A stretch of DNA of 6,127 bases from Candidatus Zipacnadia bacterium (GCA_029821455.1 JALGTI010000181.1:1-6127), one strand, 5' to 3'; shown: positions 1 to 6,127, counted from the stretch's first letter. The notes: a model not told the origin generated them from the letters alone. Translations and numbers: made by a program.

Positions 1-173
1 ATGGCTCCTTCGGGGATGTCTTCGTCGAGCAGCTTTAGCGTCAATGTGAAGCAGTACGGCTGGCCAGCCAAGGCCAATTCCGGGGCAATGCTACCTTCGC
101 AACGCACGTGCGGTCTGCCACCGGCATAGACATGTTGCAGCCTGGAATTCATGCGGGTCGGTTCAGATAACAT
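1..173 (-). CDS. Unrecognised protein, N-terminal fragment (runs off left edge)
   Basis: The frame opens with ATG at 173 (reading MLSEPTRMNSRLQ) and stays open for 57 codons to the window edge, so the C-terminus is missing. A GGAGG at 182-186 lies 8 bases before the ATG, which supports this start over an internal ATG seven codons later. The gene begins 28 bases after the stop of the URO-D-like gene on the same strand, so it is probably the third gene of that operon. The visible part has no signal peptide or membrane segment. Residues 20-50 alternate polar and hydrophobic residues around APELALAGQPYCFTLTLKLL, which suggests beta strands of a small sandwich-like domain. I do not recognise the family. 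That it is a real gene is well supported by the ribosome binding site and operon position; its function is unknown. Confidence 0.7.
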   Translation of the reverse strand, partial: MLSEPTRMNSRLQHVYAGGRPHVRCEGSIAPELALAGQPYCFTLTLKLLDEDIPEGA

Positions 174-181
174 GTGTTATA

Positions 182-186
182 CCTCC
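182..186 (-). promoter_or_regulatory. Ribosome binding site of the left-edge gene
   Basis: On the minus strand GGAGG is followed by 8 bases (TATAACAC) and then ATG at 173. It lies in the 28-base gap after the URO-D-like gene and fixes the start of the partial gene. Confidence 0.75.
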
Positions 187-201
187 ATTGAGTTAGCCTG
201 G

Positions 202-1470
202 TCAATGGGCCTCTTCCTCTAGCCCGTATGCCCGGGCGATAGCAGACGAGGGGTCGAATGTCTCCTCAATGGGGCCAAGCTGCTTTTCAAGTTCGCACGG
301 TGGCTCATAGGTTGCCAGATCCTCGCCATCGCAGAAACCCTTGGCCAGTTCTATATAGTACAGGAAGTTGCGCAAGGGTATATCAGGCGGCACACCGTGG
401 TCAGTGTGCGGGATAAAGCCGCCGTGTTTCCACGCACTCGCATAGCGCTTGGTTACCTCGACACGAAGCTTCTCACGTGAAAAGCGTAGCTCCCGCTTGT
501 CTACTCCACCATGGATGAAGATACCGGGATAAATGGTCAGCATCTCCTCCGGATCATTGCCAGCAGCGATTTCGATGGGCTGAATGCCGTCAAGCCCTGT
601 GGGATACATGACATCCAGTATCTGATTGTTGTAGCCATCAGAGTCCATTACAACGGACTCGACGCCTCGCGCCTTGCAGAACTCGTAAAGGCGCTCGTAG
701 CGAGGGAGCATAAACTCGCGCATCTTTGCCGGTGACAACATAGACTGGCCCTTGAAAGCCATATCCTCGCTGAGTATGAGTTCGTCTACTTTGATATGAC
801 TGAGCGGCTCGTCGAGCAGCTCCATCAAAAACCAGGTCCAGTACTCAAACATCTCGTGCACGAGGTCAGGCTGGTCATAAACCATCAGAGAGAGGTTCTC
901 GAAGCCACACCAATCACGGGCGGTCCAGTATAGGCCAGCGATATTCAGGATAACCGGGATGTCGGAATTGTTGCAGGCGTCCACATTATCGCGCCAGTTA
1001 GAGCCGCCGGCCGTGTCGTGGCGGTAGCCGTCGGGGTTTAGCGTACTTGGAGCAACATCAATTGGAATGGTACGTTGTGGGGTATGAGGATCGAAGTGGC
1101 GTTTCATCTCCTCAAAGTCAGCCAGGCTCTTGACTGGGAACTCCAGATAGCGGCGGGTGGCAAAGCCCTCGGTAGGCTGGTTGACGGCGTCCATGCGTTT
1201 GACGCCCCAACTGTCAATCCAGGTGCGTATGTTATTCTCTTCAGAGAGGATCGTCTCTTCAAAGGGCGGTAGCGGCCCAGTGTAAAACTTCCCTAGGCCC
1301 ATAGAGCCATCGCTACCAGTGAACTGCTGCCAGGTATCCTGCTGCTCCTGGGAGAGGCCCTGCTTGCGCCAGGCCGCGAATGTGGACACCCTCGGCCCGC
1401 CGAACATATACGGCAGCCGGTCCACCGGTTCGTGCCTTATGATCGCTCGGAAACGTTCGCGTTGTGTCAT
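202..1470 (-). CDS. Uroporphyrinogen decarboxylase (URO-D) superfamily protein, probably not HemE
   Basis: A 422-residue cytoplasmic protein of the URO-D superfamily, whose barrel fold is shared by HemE and by corrinoid/CoM methyltransferases such as MtaA. Seen: the N-terminal family signature MTQRERFRAIIRHEPVDRLP; D276-S-D-G near the barrel core; HGGVDKREL from H320; and a late HTDHGVPPD from H355. These match the uncharacterised URO-D-like proteins abundant in Armatimonadota and Planctomycetota-type genomes. The HemE pattern after DRxP (an RQAGRY-like stretch) is absent, and I see no His-x-Cys zinc motif of MtaA where MDSDG stands, so neither haem synthesis nor a zinc-dependent methyl transfer can be assigned. 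The start is uncertain by one codon: ATG at 1470 is 11 bases from GGAGG, whereas a TTG at 1473 is 8 bases away, the spacing used by both neighbours. It lies 24 bases after the M20 gene and 28 before the next, so it is the middle operon gene. Substrate unknown. Confidence 0.92.
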   Translation of the reverse strand: MTQRERFRAIIRHEPVDRLPYMFGGPRVSTFAAWRKQGLSQEQQDTWQQFTGSDGSMGLGKFYTGPLPPFEETILSEENNIRTWIDSWGVKRMDAVNQPTEGFATRRYLEFPVKSLADFEEMKRHFDPHTPQRTIPIDVAPSTLNPDGYRHDTAGGSNWRDNVDACNNSDIPVILNIAGLYWTARDWCGFENLSLMVYDQPDLVHEMFEYWTWFLMELLDEPLSHIKVDELILSEDMAFKGQSMLSPAKMREFMLPRYERLYEFCKARGVESVVMDSDGYNNQILDVMYPTGLDGIQPIEIAAGNDPEEMLTIYPGIFIHGGVDKRELRFSREKLRVEVTKRYASAWKHGGFIPHTDHGVPPDIPLRNFLYYIELAKGFCDGEDLATYEPPCELEKQLGPIEETFDPSSAIARAYGLEEEAH

Positions 1471-1481
1471 CAACTCTACTG

Positions 1482-1487
1482 CCTCCT
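1482..1487 (-). promoter_or_regulatory. Ribosome binding site of the URO-D-like gene
   Basis: AGGAGG on the minus strand lies in the 24-base gap between the M20 stop (TAG, 1495-1497) and the URO-D-like start. Its GGAGG core is 8 bases from a TTG at 1473 and 11 from the ATG at 1470, so the site leaves the exact start codon open. Confidence 0.75.
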
Positions 1488-1494
1488 GTTTGGA

Positions 1495-2781
1495 CTACCG
1501 TGACAAATGCTTGGCGAGGAATAGCGCTGTGGCAGTGGCAACACGCGCCACATCATCAAGCTCAACGGATTCGTCGTCAGAATGTGGCTGCCCCGGCGAG
1601 GAGCAGCCGGCACCGATGGTCGGCATCTTGCCTTTGAGATACTGGCACGCGGAATCGCCCCACGCGTGGAGTATTCCCAGCGCCGGCGAGTCAGCGGTGA
1701 CCTCGCCGTAACATTCCAAGAAGGATTGTATCCACGGGTCAGATGGGTCCTGGTCAAAAGGTTGGAGGTCTTTGACCCAGGTGACGGTGGGGGGATGCTG
1801 ACGCAGCCACTCGTCGGCCTGCGCAGCCCGCGCCACTGCCTCCTCGAACTCCTGGCGCACCAGCGCTCCTCCCCAAGCTAGACCGGCAGCTTCGGCGGCT
1901 TGCGCTTCCTCGACAGTATACTGCATATTCACGCCCATATAGGCCTCCCCGGGGACAATCCCCGGATGGCTGCCCAGGTGCACTACGCCGATATTGACCA
2001 AAGCATCGGAGTTCTCGGCTACCCGCCTGGCCCCAAGTGCATCTATCTGCTCTTTGACTACCACTGCCTTGTCAAAGGCAGATATCCCCTCTGGGTTGCT
2101 GCAGTGACTGGCAAATCCGTACACGTTGACAGCGGCCTCCATACAGCCGAGGCAGCCGCGATAGATATGCGTCGCCGGGCCATCAGAGACAACTGCCACG
2201 TCTCCGATGTAACCTCGCTCCACACAGGCCATCACCCCTGCTCCACTACCGCTGCACTCCTCCTCCACGACGCTCTCAAAGATGATCTTCCCGGACAGAT
2301 TTATGCCCGCGTCCAGCAGTCCGGCTATCGCCCCGAGCATTGCAGCGATTCCCGCCTTGTCGTCGCCAGTGCCACGACCATACATCCGCCCCTCGCGGAT
2401 CTCAGCCGCGAACGGCTCAATGGTCATCCCTACCGTTCCGACCGTATCCATATGGGCGCACAGGATTATGGTAGGCCCGGGGCCGAAATCGAATTCGCCA
2501 ACTAGGTTGGGCCGATCCGTGAAGTCACGCTCAGCCGGGCCGATGACATTCATTCGAGCGTAGATGTCAGCCGGGCAATCGAACAGGTCAAGTCGCGTTG
2601 CGCCCAGCTTCTCAAGCACGGGCACCAGGTACTCCTGTCCAACCTTCTCGCTGCCGTAGTTGGGGTCGCCACTGTAGGGGTTGACCGTGTTCAGACGCAC
2701 CAAATCGCCCAACAGCTCGACTATCCACTCGCGTCTGTCGGCGACAGCCCCACATATTCTGTCCGTTCGGCTTACGCTCAC
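1495..2781 (-). CDS. M20 family metallopeptidase / deacylase (ArgE/DapE/CPG2-type)
   Basis: A 428-residue cytoplasmic di-zinc hydrolase of the M20 family, which removes acyl or peptidyl groups from amino-acid derivatives (ArgE, DapE, carboxypeptidase G2 and dipeptidases). All the metal and catalytic positions appear: H110 and D112 in CAHMDTV, bridging D140 in GRGTGDDKAG (normally GTxDMKGG, so D141 replaces Met), E174 (catalytic base) and E175 (ligand) in EEECSG, D200 in VVSDGPA, and the last ligand H400 in PHSDDE. Residues of roughly 205-325 form the lid/dimerisation domain. Length is normal for the family. GTG at 2781 is chosen because GGAGG at 2790-2794 is exactly 8 bases upstream; the open frame reaches a GTG at 2811, but that would place this site inside the gene and add ten residues. 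First gene of the minus-strand operon. Motifs do not fix the substrate among ArgE, DapE, deacetylase or peptidase activities. Confidence 0.93.
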   Translation of the reverse strand: MSVSRTDRICGAVADRREWIVELLGDLVRLNTVNPYSGDPNYGSEKVGQEYLVPVLEKLGATRLDLFDCPADIYARMNVIGPAERDFTDRPNLVGEFDFGPGPTIILCAHMDTVGTVGMTIEPFAAEIREGRMYGRGTGDDKAGIAAMLGAIAGLLDAGINLSGKIIFESVVEEECSGSGAGVMACVERGYIGDVAVVSDGPATHIYRGCLGCMEAAVNVYGFASHCSNPEGISAFDKAVVVKEQIDALGARRVAENSDALVNIGVVHLGSHPGIVPGEAYMGVNMQYTVEEAQAAEAAGLAWGGALVRQEFEEAVARAAQADEWLRQHPPTVTWVKDLQPFDQDPSDPWIQSFLECYGEVTADSPALGILHAWGDSACQYLKGKMPTIGAGCSSPGQPHSDDESVELDDVARVATATALFLAKHLSR

Positions 2782-2789
2782 GACAACAA

Positions 2790-2794
2790 CCTCC
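2790..2794 (-). promoter_or_regulatory. Ribosome binding site that sets the GTG start of the M20 gene
   Basis: GGAGG on the minus strand is followed by TTGTTGTC (8 bases) and GTG at 2781. It decides against the more upstream GTG at 2811, before which I see no comparable site. Confidence 0.7.
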
Positions 2795-2839
2795 GATGCC
2801 CAAGCGACCACTATTGCAGGTAGCGGAAGAGTACGAATA

Positions 2840-2868
2840 ATTATCCCTGCAACCCCTTATTACCTCTA
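2840..2868 (-). promoter_or_regulatory. Weak sigma70-like promoter candidate for the M20/URO-D operon
   Basis: On the minus strand GATAAT (2840-2845, one mismatch to TATAAT) is preceded after 17 bases by TAGAGG (2863-2868, three matches to TTGACA). Transcription would start near 2833, giving a leader of about 50 bases before the GTG at 2781. It sits in a locally AT-rich stretch (2836-2870) in otherwise GC-rich DNA. The -35 box is poor and the call rests on position and the -10 box only. Confidence 0.25.
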
Positions 2869-2884
2869 TTAGGGCCGAATATTC

Positions 2885-2899
2885 CTGGAGGAACTCCAG
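2885..2899. repeat. Perfect 6-bp inverted repeat with 3-base spacer, possible operator
   Basis: CTGGAG (2885-2890), GAA, CTCCAG (2894-2899) is a perfect dyad in the divergent intergenic region. Its centre (2892) lies about 59 bases upstream of the start point inferred for the minus-strand promoter and about 110 bases upstream of the M20 start, a normal place for a dimeric regulator to bind. No T-run follows on either strand, so it is not a terminator. A chance dyad of this size is possible. Confidence 0.3.
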
Positions 2900-2942
2900 T
2901 GGGTTAGTCTGGTGCCACTATCTTCCCACTAGAAGGCAAGAT

Positions 2943-3104
2943 ATGGAGAAACGGCGAATTCAGCACTCGCAAACAGAGGTTGGGGTGTGGTTGAGGTCAG
3001 GTCCCCGCTACCTGAGGCGTATCGGCAGTTGGCTGGACAGCTATCAGGAACGGCTGCGGTTTGAGACGCTGCTCACGTGCATTACCGACCGCGCATCAGA
3101 GTAA
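2943..3104 (+). CDS. Possible small ORF of 53 residues, unrecognised
   Basis: ATG at 2943 opens a 53-codon frame ending in TAA at 3102-3104; it is also open upstream without a start back to a stop at 2838-2840. AGAAGG at 2931-2936 lies six bases before the ATG, a weaker site than the GGAGG of the neighbours. The product starts MEKRRIQHSQ and is basic and Trp/Leu-rich in the middle (YLRRIGSWLDSYQERLRF), as expected for one or two amphipathic helices, with no signal peptide or membrane segment. About two thirds of codons end in G or C, compatible with coding DNA here. It lies upstream of the GH42-like gene on the same strand with a 143-base gap. It could be a real small protein, a remnant of a longer gene, or a chance ORF. 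I do not recognise it. Confidence 0.3.
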   Translation: MEKRRIQHSQTEVGVWLRSGPRYLRRIGSWLDSYQERLRFETLLTCITDRASE

Positions 3105-3235
3105 TCCTAAGAGGGAAGCACCCATAGGTGGCGAATTCAAGTCTGCAGACACCCTAGTCGAGTACGAATGGTAAACTGCAACCGCCAAGATCTTCACGCC
3201 TTCAGCCTGGGTGCAAAACCTTGTGATAGGCAATC

Positions 3236-3240
3236 GGAGG
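3236..3240 (+). promoter_or_regulatory. Ribosome binding site that sets the start of the GH42-like gene
   Basis: GGAGG here is followed by GATGGCG and then ATG at 3248, a 7-base spacing. The in-frame ATG at 3242 is only one base from the GGAGG, too close to be used, so translation should begin at 3248. Confidence 0.75.
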
Positions 3241-3247
3241 GATGGCG

Positions 3248-3331
3248 ATGCGAAGCTTTCCTGGCTCATTGATTGTGGCCGGCGTTGTTGGCCTGATGAT
3301 GACCCTGCTAGCTGCTGTACCAGTAACAGCC
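3248..3331 (+). other. Signal peptide of the GH42-like protein
   Basis: Residues 1-28 start MRSFPGS, then a hydrophobic stretch (LIVAGVVGLMMTLLAAV), and end PVTA before IESELEED. The -3/-1 pattern V-T-A fits signal peptidase I cleavage after residue 28. No lipobox Cys is present, so a lipoprotein is unlikely. Confidence 0.75.
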
Positions 3332-6127
3332 ATTGAAAGCGAACTGGAAGAAGACCATGAGCTGTCAATGCAGTTTGAGACGCCTCACACCGACTGGGCG
3401 CAGCCCTATGCGCTGGGCAAGGTGCGGCTGCTGTACTTCGGGTTTGGGTCGTATGGCCGTGGCATCGAAGCCCGTGACCTCATCGAACTAATGCAGCGCT
3501 TCGATATCGAGGCCGCGGCGGCATACCACCACCGCATCGTGGACAGCAGTCAGGTCCAGTGGGCCGGCGGAGACGAGGGCCTGGCGCGCATTGCCAGGCT
3601 CCTGGAGCTGCCCTGGGACTGCTTCCTGTTCCACGGTGTTGGTATCAATGCGCTGCCGGCCGAGGCCCAGTACAGGTTGCTGAAGGCCGTCTCGGAGGGG
3701 GCTGGTTTGGTGCTCATCGGTTTTGATGACGAGCGGGTACTCAAGCCAGAAAACAAGCTCTCTGAACTCCCGCCCCTCCTGGCTAACGACCCAGTGGGTG
3801 ATGTCTACGAAGTCATGGAGGGCCGTGCCATCCGCCTGCCAAGCCGACCACAGATACCCTACCGTCCCGGTTGGGAAGTTGACTACGACTACTGGGTGGA
3901 GCGTGTGGGGCGAGCGGTGCTGTGGGCGGCTGACAAAGCGCCGCGTGTAAGTCTGAGAATAGCCCTGGAGACGGAGCAGATGGAGCGGACTGAAGTGCCG
4001 GGGCAGAGCGTCCGGGTAGAATTGAGTGCGGCCGATGGCCCCGCAAAGCTAAAGCTGGAGGCACGACTGCGTCGCAGTGATGGGGCCGTCTTCCAATTGG
4101 CGTCAGGGCGGGCAGTTCGAGCGAATGCAAAGGCAGCGTTTTTCAAGTTGCCCGCTCAGTTGCAGGCCGGGCAATATCACATTGACATCATCGCTCGCAG
4201 CAAGCAGGGGATTGAGGCATGGGCAACGTCGCCGCTTGAGGTCACCGCTTCACGTACGGTGGAGGGCGTAGACCTTGACAATGCCTGGAGCGAGATCGGC
4301 GGGCGGCTTGCTGGGACAGTAAAGCTGACCGGCGAGCCAGTTGCCGGCGAGAGCGTACGGGTGCAGTTGCTTGACGCCCGACAGCGTATTCTGACGCAAG
4401 CAGACCGGCCGGTAGCCGCCTCTGCCGCCAGCTTTGAATTCGGCGTACAAGAGTGGATGCCGATGTTGCTGGAGGTGCGAGCGACGGTAATGGATAGTGG
4501 GGGAGAGGTTGCCTCAGCCTACGAGTACTTCCACGTGACCAAGCGCCACCGAGGGCAGTTCAACTTCGTGGTCTGGGACTACCCCAAGGATACGCTGGCC
4601 CCATATGCTGAAGCGCAGTTGGCGCGGTTGGGCTGCACTGTCCAACTGTCAGGGGGGGCTCCCCCAACAGTATTGGCGGCAAATCAGATTGCGTGGGTGC
4701 CCTACACGACCCGCATCGTTACGACATGGGACGACAACGGGTATATGAAGCCGACCTGCTGGAATAACGAGCCGGCGGTGGACGAGTGGGTTGAAGGGAT
4801 TGTCAACGCGCATCAGGCCTCGCGCGAACATGGGGTTTTCGTCTATTCGCTGGGGGACGAGATCTACACGACGGGCTGCTGTGTGCACCCCTCCTGTCTT
4901 GCGGCCTACCGGCGATATCTAAAGCAGGAGTACAGGGACATTGCCGCACTCAATGAATCGTGGGGCAGTGACTACGCGAGTTTCGACGAGATCAACCTAC
5001 TCGTCGAGGGCGATAATGACGAGCTTGAGGCCCTGAGCCGCAAGCTGTACCCGCGCTGGTACGATCGCCAGGCGTTCAAGGGCTACAACCTTGTGAAGCT
5101 GTGCGAGCGCTTTGGCAAGCGGTTCAACGAGTTGGACCCGGAGGCGCGTACTGGCTTTGAGGGGGCCGGGCGCTTCGGTGACGGTACTGACATTGACCTG
5201 GTCTGCCGCACCAATGGCTTCTGGTCGCCCTACCCGGGCACCACCGACGAGGTCCTCCGCTCCATCACCGACCGCGACTTCATCCGCTCCAACTGGATGG
5301 GCTATTCGAAGGACGCCGAGAGATTGCTCTGGAAGTACTGGCGAATGGTCACACGCGGCTGCGATAGTGTCTGGTGGTGGCGGTGGGATGGGTTTGGAAG
5401 ATTTCGGGGGCTGTTGGCTCCGCACATGGCTCCATGGCCTGCCATCAAGGAAATGCAGCAGGATACCCAGGTCGTCCGCGATGGCCTGGGCAGCCTGCTG
5501 CTGAAGTGCAAGCGCGAGGATGACGGGATTGCGATCCTGTATTCGTATCCGTCAACCTTCGCCAACAAGCTAGAGGCCGGCCCTTCGTACGGGACATACG
5601 AGAAAGAGCACCAGGCCTGGCACACAAACCTGCGCGCCCTAGGCCTGCAGTTCAGTTATGTGACGGATCGGATGCTGCGGCTGGGCGAGTTCCGACCCTG
5701 GCGGTACAAGCTGCTGATACTGCCACAGGAGGAGGCAATCGGGCCCAAGGAGGCGGCCGTGGTCCGCAGCTTCGTGGAGAACGGCGGCACGGTGATAGCC
5801 GATGTCCGCCCCGGTATCTACGACAGTCACTGCAAGCCACTGGTGAAGGGCTTTCTGGACGACCTGTTCGGGATTGAACGGATGGGCAATGAAGAAGCTT
5901 CCCGCGTGCCGGCTGCCGTCGAGGGCAGACTTGCGGGCCGCGAAGTTACGGCCTCAGTCGCCGAAGCCATAGTGGACCCAACGGTTCGCCTGACTAGCGG
6001 CCAGGCGATAGCGAGTGCGGATACAGTGCCACTGTGCATCGTCAACCAGGTTGGAGAAGGCCATGCGGTGCTCCTCAACTTCACGATGGCCTCGTTCCAG
6101 AACCTGAGCACTGAAGACACTCCGCAA
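3248..6127 (+). CDS. Secreted multidomain GH42 beta-galactosidase-like protein, partial (runs off right edge)
   Basis: The frame is open for 960 codons to the window edge, so the C-terminus is missing. Domains, numbered from ATG 3248: Sec signal peptide 1-28 (Arg2, hydrophobic core, VTA end); alpha/beta domain of flavodoxin/glutaminase-like type about 57-158, ending in FVxxGG-like AVSEGAGLVLIG; two probable beta-sandwich segments about 232-334 and 335-428; GH42-like barrel about 438-745; and trimerisation domain (GH42M) about 760-879, with SFVENGGTVIAD and RPGIYDSH. In the barrel, E538 of SLGDE fits the GH42 acid/base (usually NE), and C504, C545, H547 and C550 fit the four-ligand zinc site. 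LNESWG (568-573) and WWWRWDG (709-715) also match family landmarks. The region expected to hold the nucleophile (DFIRSNWMGY, 677-686) has no Glu, so galactosidase activity is uncertain. It would act outside the cytoplasm on, or bind, a glycan. Divergent from the M20 operon. Confidence 0.88.
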   Translation, partial: MRSFPGSLIVAGVVGLMMTLLAAVPVTAIESELEEDHELSMQFETPHTDWAQPYALGKVRLLYFGFGSYGRGIEARDLIELMQRFDIEAAAAYHHRIVDSSQVQWAGGDEGLARIARLLELPWDCFLFHGVGINALPAEAQYRLLKAVSEGAGLVLIGFDDERVLKPENKLSELPPLLANDPVGDVYEVMEGRAIRLPSRPQIPYRPGWEVDYDYWVERVGRAVLWAADKAPRVSLRIALETEQMERTEVPGQSVRVELSAADGPAKLKLEARLRRSDGAVFQLASGRAVRANAKAAFFKLPAQLQAGQYHIDIIARSKQGIEAWATSPLEVTASRTVEGVDLDNAWSEIGGRLAGTVKLTGEPVAGESVRVQLLDARQRILTQADRPVAASAASFEFGVQEWMPMLLEVRATVMDSGGEVASAYEYFHVTKRHRGQFNFVVWDYPKDTLAPYAEAQLARLGCTVQLSGGAPPTVLAANQIAWVPYTTRIVTTWDDNGYMKPTCWNNEPAVDEWVEGIVNAHQASREHGVFVYSLGDEIYTTGCCVHPSCLAAYRRYLKQEYRDIAALNESWGSDYASFDEINLLVEGDNDELEALSRKLYPRWYDRQAFKGYNLVKLCERFGKRFNELDPEARTGFEGAGRFGDGTDIDLVCRTNGFWSPYPGTTDEVLRSITDRDFIRSNWMGYSKDAERLLWKYWRMVTRGCDSVWWWRWDGFGRFRGLLAPHMAPWPAIKEMQQDTQVVRDGLGSLLLKCKREDDGIAILYSYPSTFANKLEAGPSYGTYEKEHQAWHTNLRALGLQFSYVTDRMLRLGEFRPWRYKLLILPQEEAIGPKEAAVVRSFVENGGTVIADVRPGIYDSHCKPLVKGFLDDLFGIERMGNEEASRVPAAVEGRLAGREVTASVAEAIVDPTVRLTSGQAIASADTVPLCIVNQVGEGHAVLLNFTMASFQNLSTEDTPQ
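4646..4670 (+). repeat. GC-rich hairpin with a G7 run inside the GH42-like gene
   Basis: CTGT (4646-4649) pairs with ACAG (4667-4670), and inside them GGGGG (from 4652) pairs with CCCCC (4661-4665) across a GGCT loop, with a small internal bulge. It encodes SGGAPPT, a likely loop of the barrel region. The reading frame continues normally on both sides, so it does not break the gene. Confidence 0.4.

Larger units (their letters stand above)
2782..3247. other. Divergent intergenic region, 466 bases
   Basis: It separates the minus-strand M20 operon from the plus-strand GH42-like gene, so it should carry promoters for both. Its left part is AT-rich and holds the weak minus-strand promoter candidate and the CTGGAG dyad; the middle holds a 53-codon ORF; the right part (3105-3235) shows no convincing promoter for the plus-strand gene, terminator or RNA gene. 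A 10-base word GGCGAATTCA occurs at 2953-2962 and 3130-3139, 177 bases apart, with no obvious meaning. Confidence 0.6.

Noticed and set aside
202..1470. Assignment as hemE
   Set aside because: The HemE RQAGRY-like substrate-binding stretch is missing, the protein is longer than typical HemE, and the neighbours are not haem genes.
1900..2505. Plus-strand 201-codon ORF
   Set aside because: It lies fully antisense to the M20 gene, whose catalytic motifs are read clearly on the minus strand; it is a shadow frame.
2887..2906. GGAGG followed after 7 bases by GTG on the plus strand
   Set aside because: The frame is GTG GGT TAG and ends at once; the GGAGG is part of the CTGGAG dyad.
2953..3139. Direct repeat GGCGAATTCA at 2953 and 3130
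   Set aside because: Ten bases repeated once in the intergenic region, with no flanking similarity, is too little to call a mobile-element end or paired operator.
3149..3177. Possible plus-strand promoter with -10 TAAACT at 3172-3177
   Set aside because: The -10 has only four matches and the sequence 17 bases upstream (ACACCC) does not resemble a -35 box.
3096..3368. Minus-strand 90-codon ORF overlapping the start of the GH42-like gene
   Set aside because: It runs antisense to the signal peptide and ribosome binding site of a well-supported gene, has low-complexity Ser/Gln/Leu content and no recognisable motif.
4997..5425. Minus-strand 142-codon ORF with a proline run
   Set aside because: It is antisense to the GH42-like barrel, and its proline run is only the complement of the glycine/tryptophan-coding stretch.

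Overview
The window looks like bacterial chromosomal DNA, moderately GC-rich, with strong GGAGG ribosome binding sites 7-8 bases before the starts. The gene families suggest a heterotrophic, sugar- and peptide-scavenging bacterium of the Armatimonadota / Planctomycetota / Lentisphaerota / Hydrogenedentota type, where such URO-D-like proteins and large secreted GH42-like proteins are common. This is inference from gene content, not from a marker gene. I see no rRNA, tRNA, CRISPR array, insertion sequence or phage signature.

Layout. Positions 1-2781 hold a minus-strand operon read right to left: an M20 family metallopeptidase/deacylase (1495-2781, GTG start), a uroporphyrinogen-decarboxylase-superfamily protein that is probably not a haem enzyme (202-1470), and the first 57 codons of an unrecognised protein that leaves the left edge (1-173). 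The gaps are 24 and 28 bases, and each gene has its own GGAGG site. Positions 2782-3247 form a 466-base divergent intergenic region with a weak promoter candidate for the minus operon, a perfect 6-bp inverted repeat (CTGGAG-GAA-CTCCAG) and a possible 53-codon small ORF. From 3248 to the right edge runs one uninterrupted plus-strand reading frame of 960 codons with no stop. It encodes a secreted multidomain GH42 beta-galactosidase-like protein: signal peptide, flavodoxin/glutaminase-like alpha/beta domain, two probable beta-sandwich segments, a GH42-like barrel with a zinc-site pattern, and a beta-galactosidase trimerisation domain.

How the genes may work together. The secreted GH42-like protein would act on, or bind, an extracellular glycan or glycoconjugate. 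The cytoplasmic M20 hydrolase and URO-D-like protein would process small molecules of unknown identity. Linking the two transcription units is speculative and rests only on divergent adjacency. The most notable points are that the GH42-like barrel keeps the acid/base and zinc-site positions but seems to have no glutamate at the usual nucleophile site, and that one zinc ligand appears changed from Cys to His. I do not see a clearly novel defence or mobile system here.
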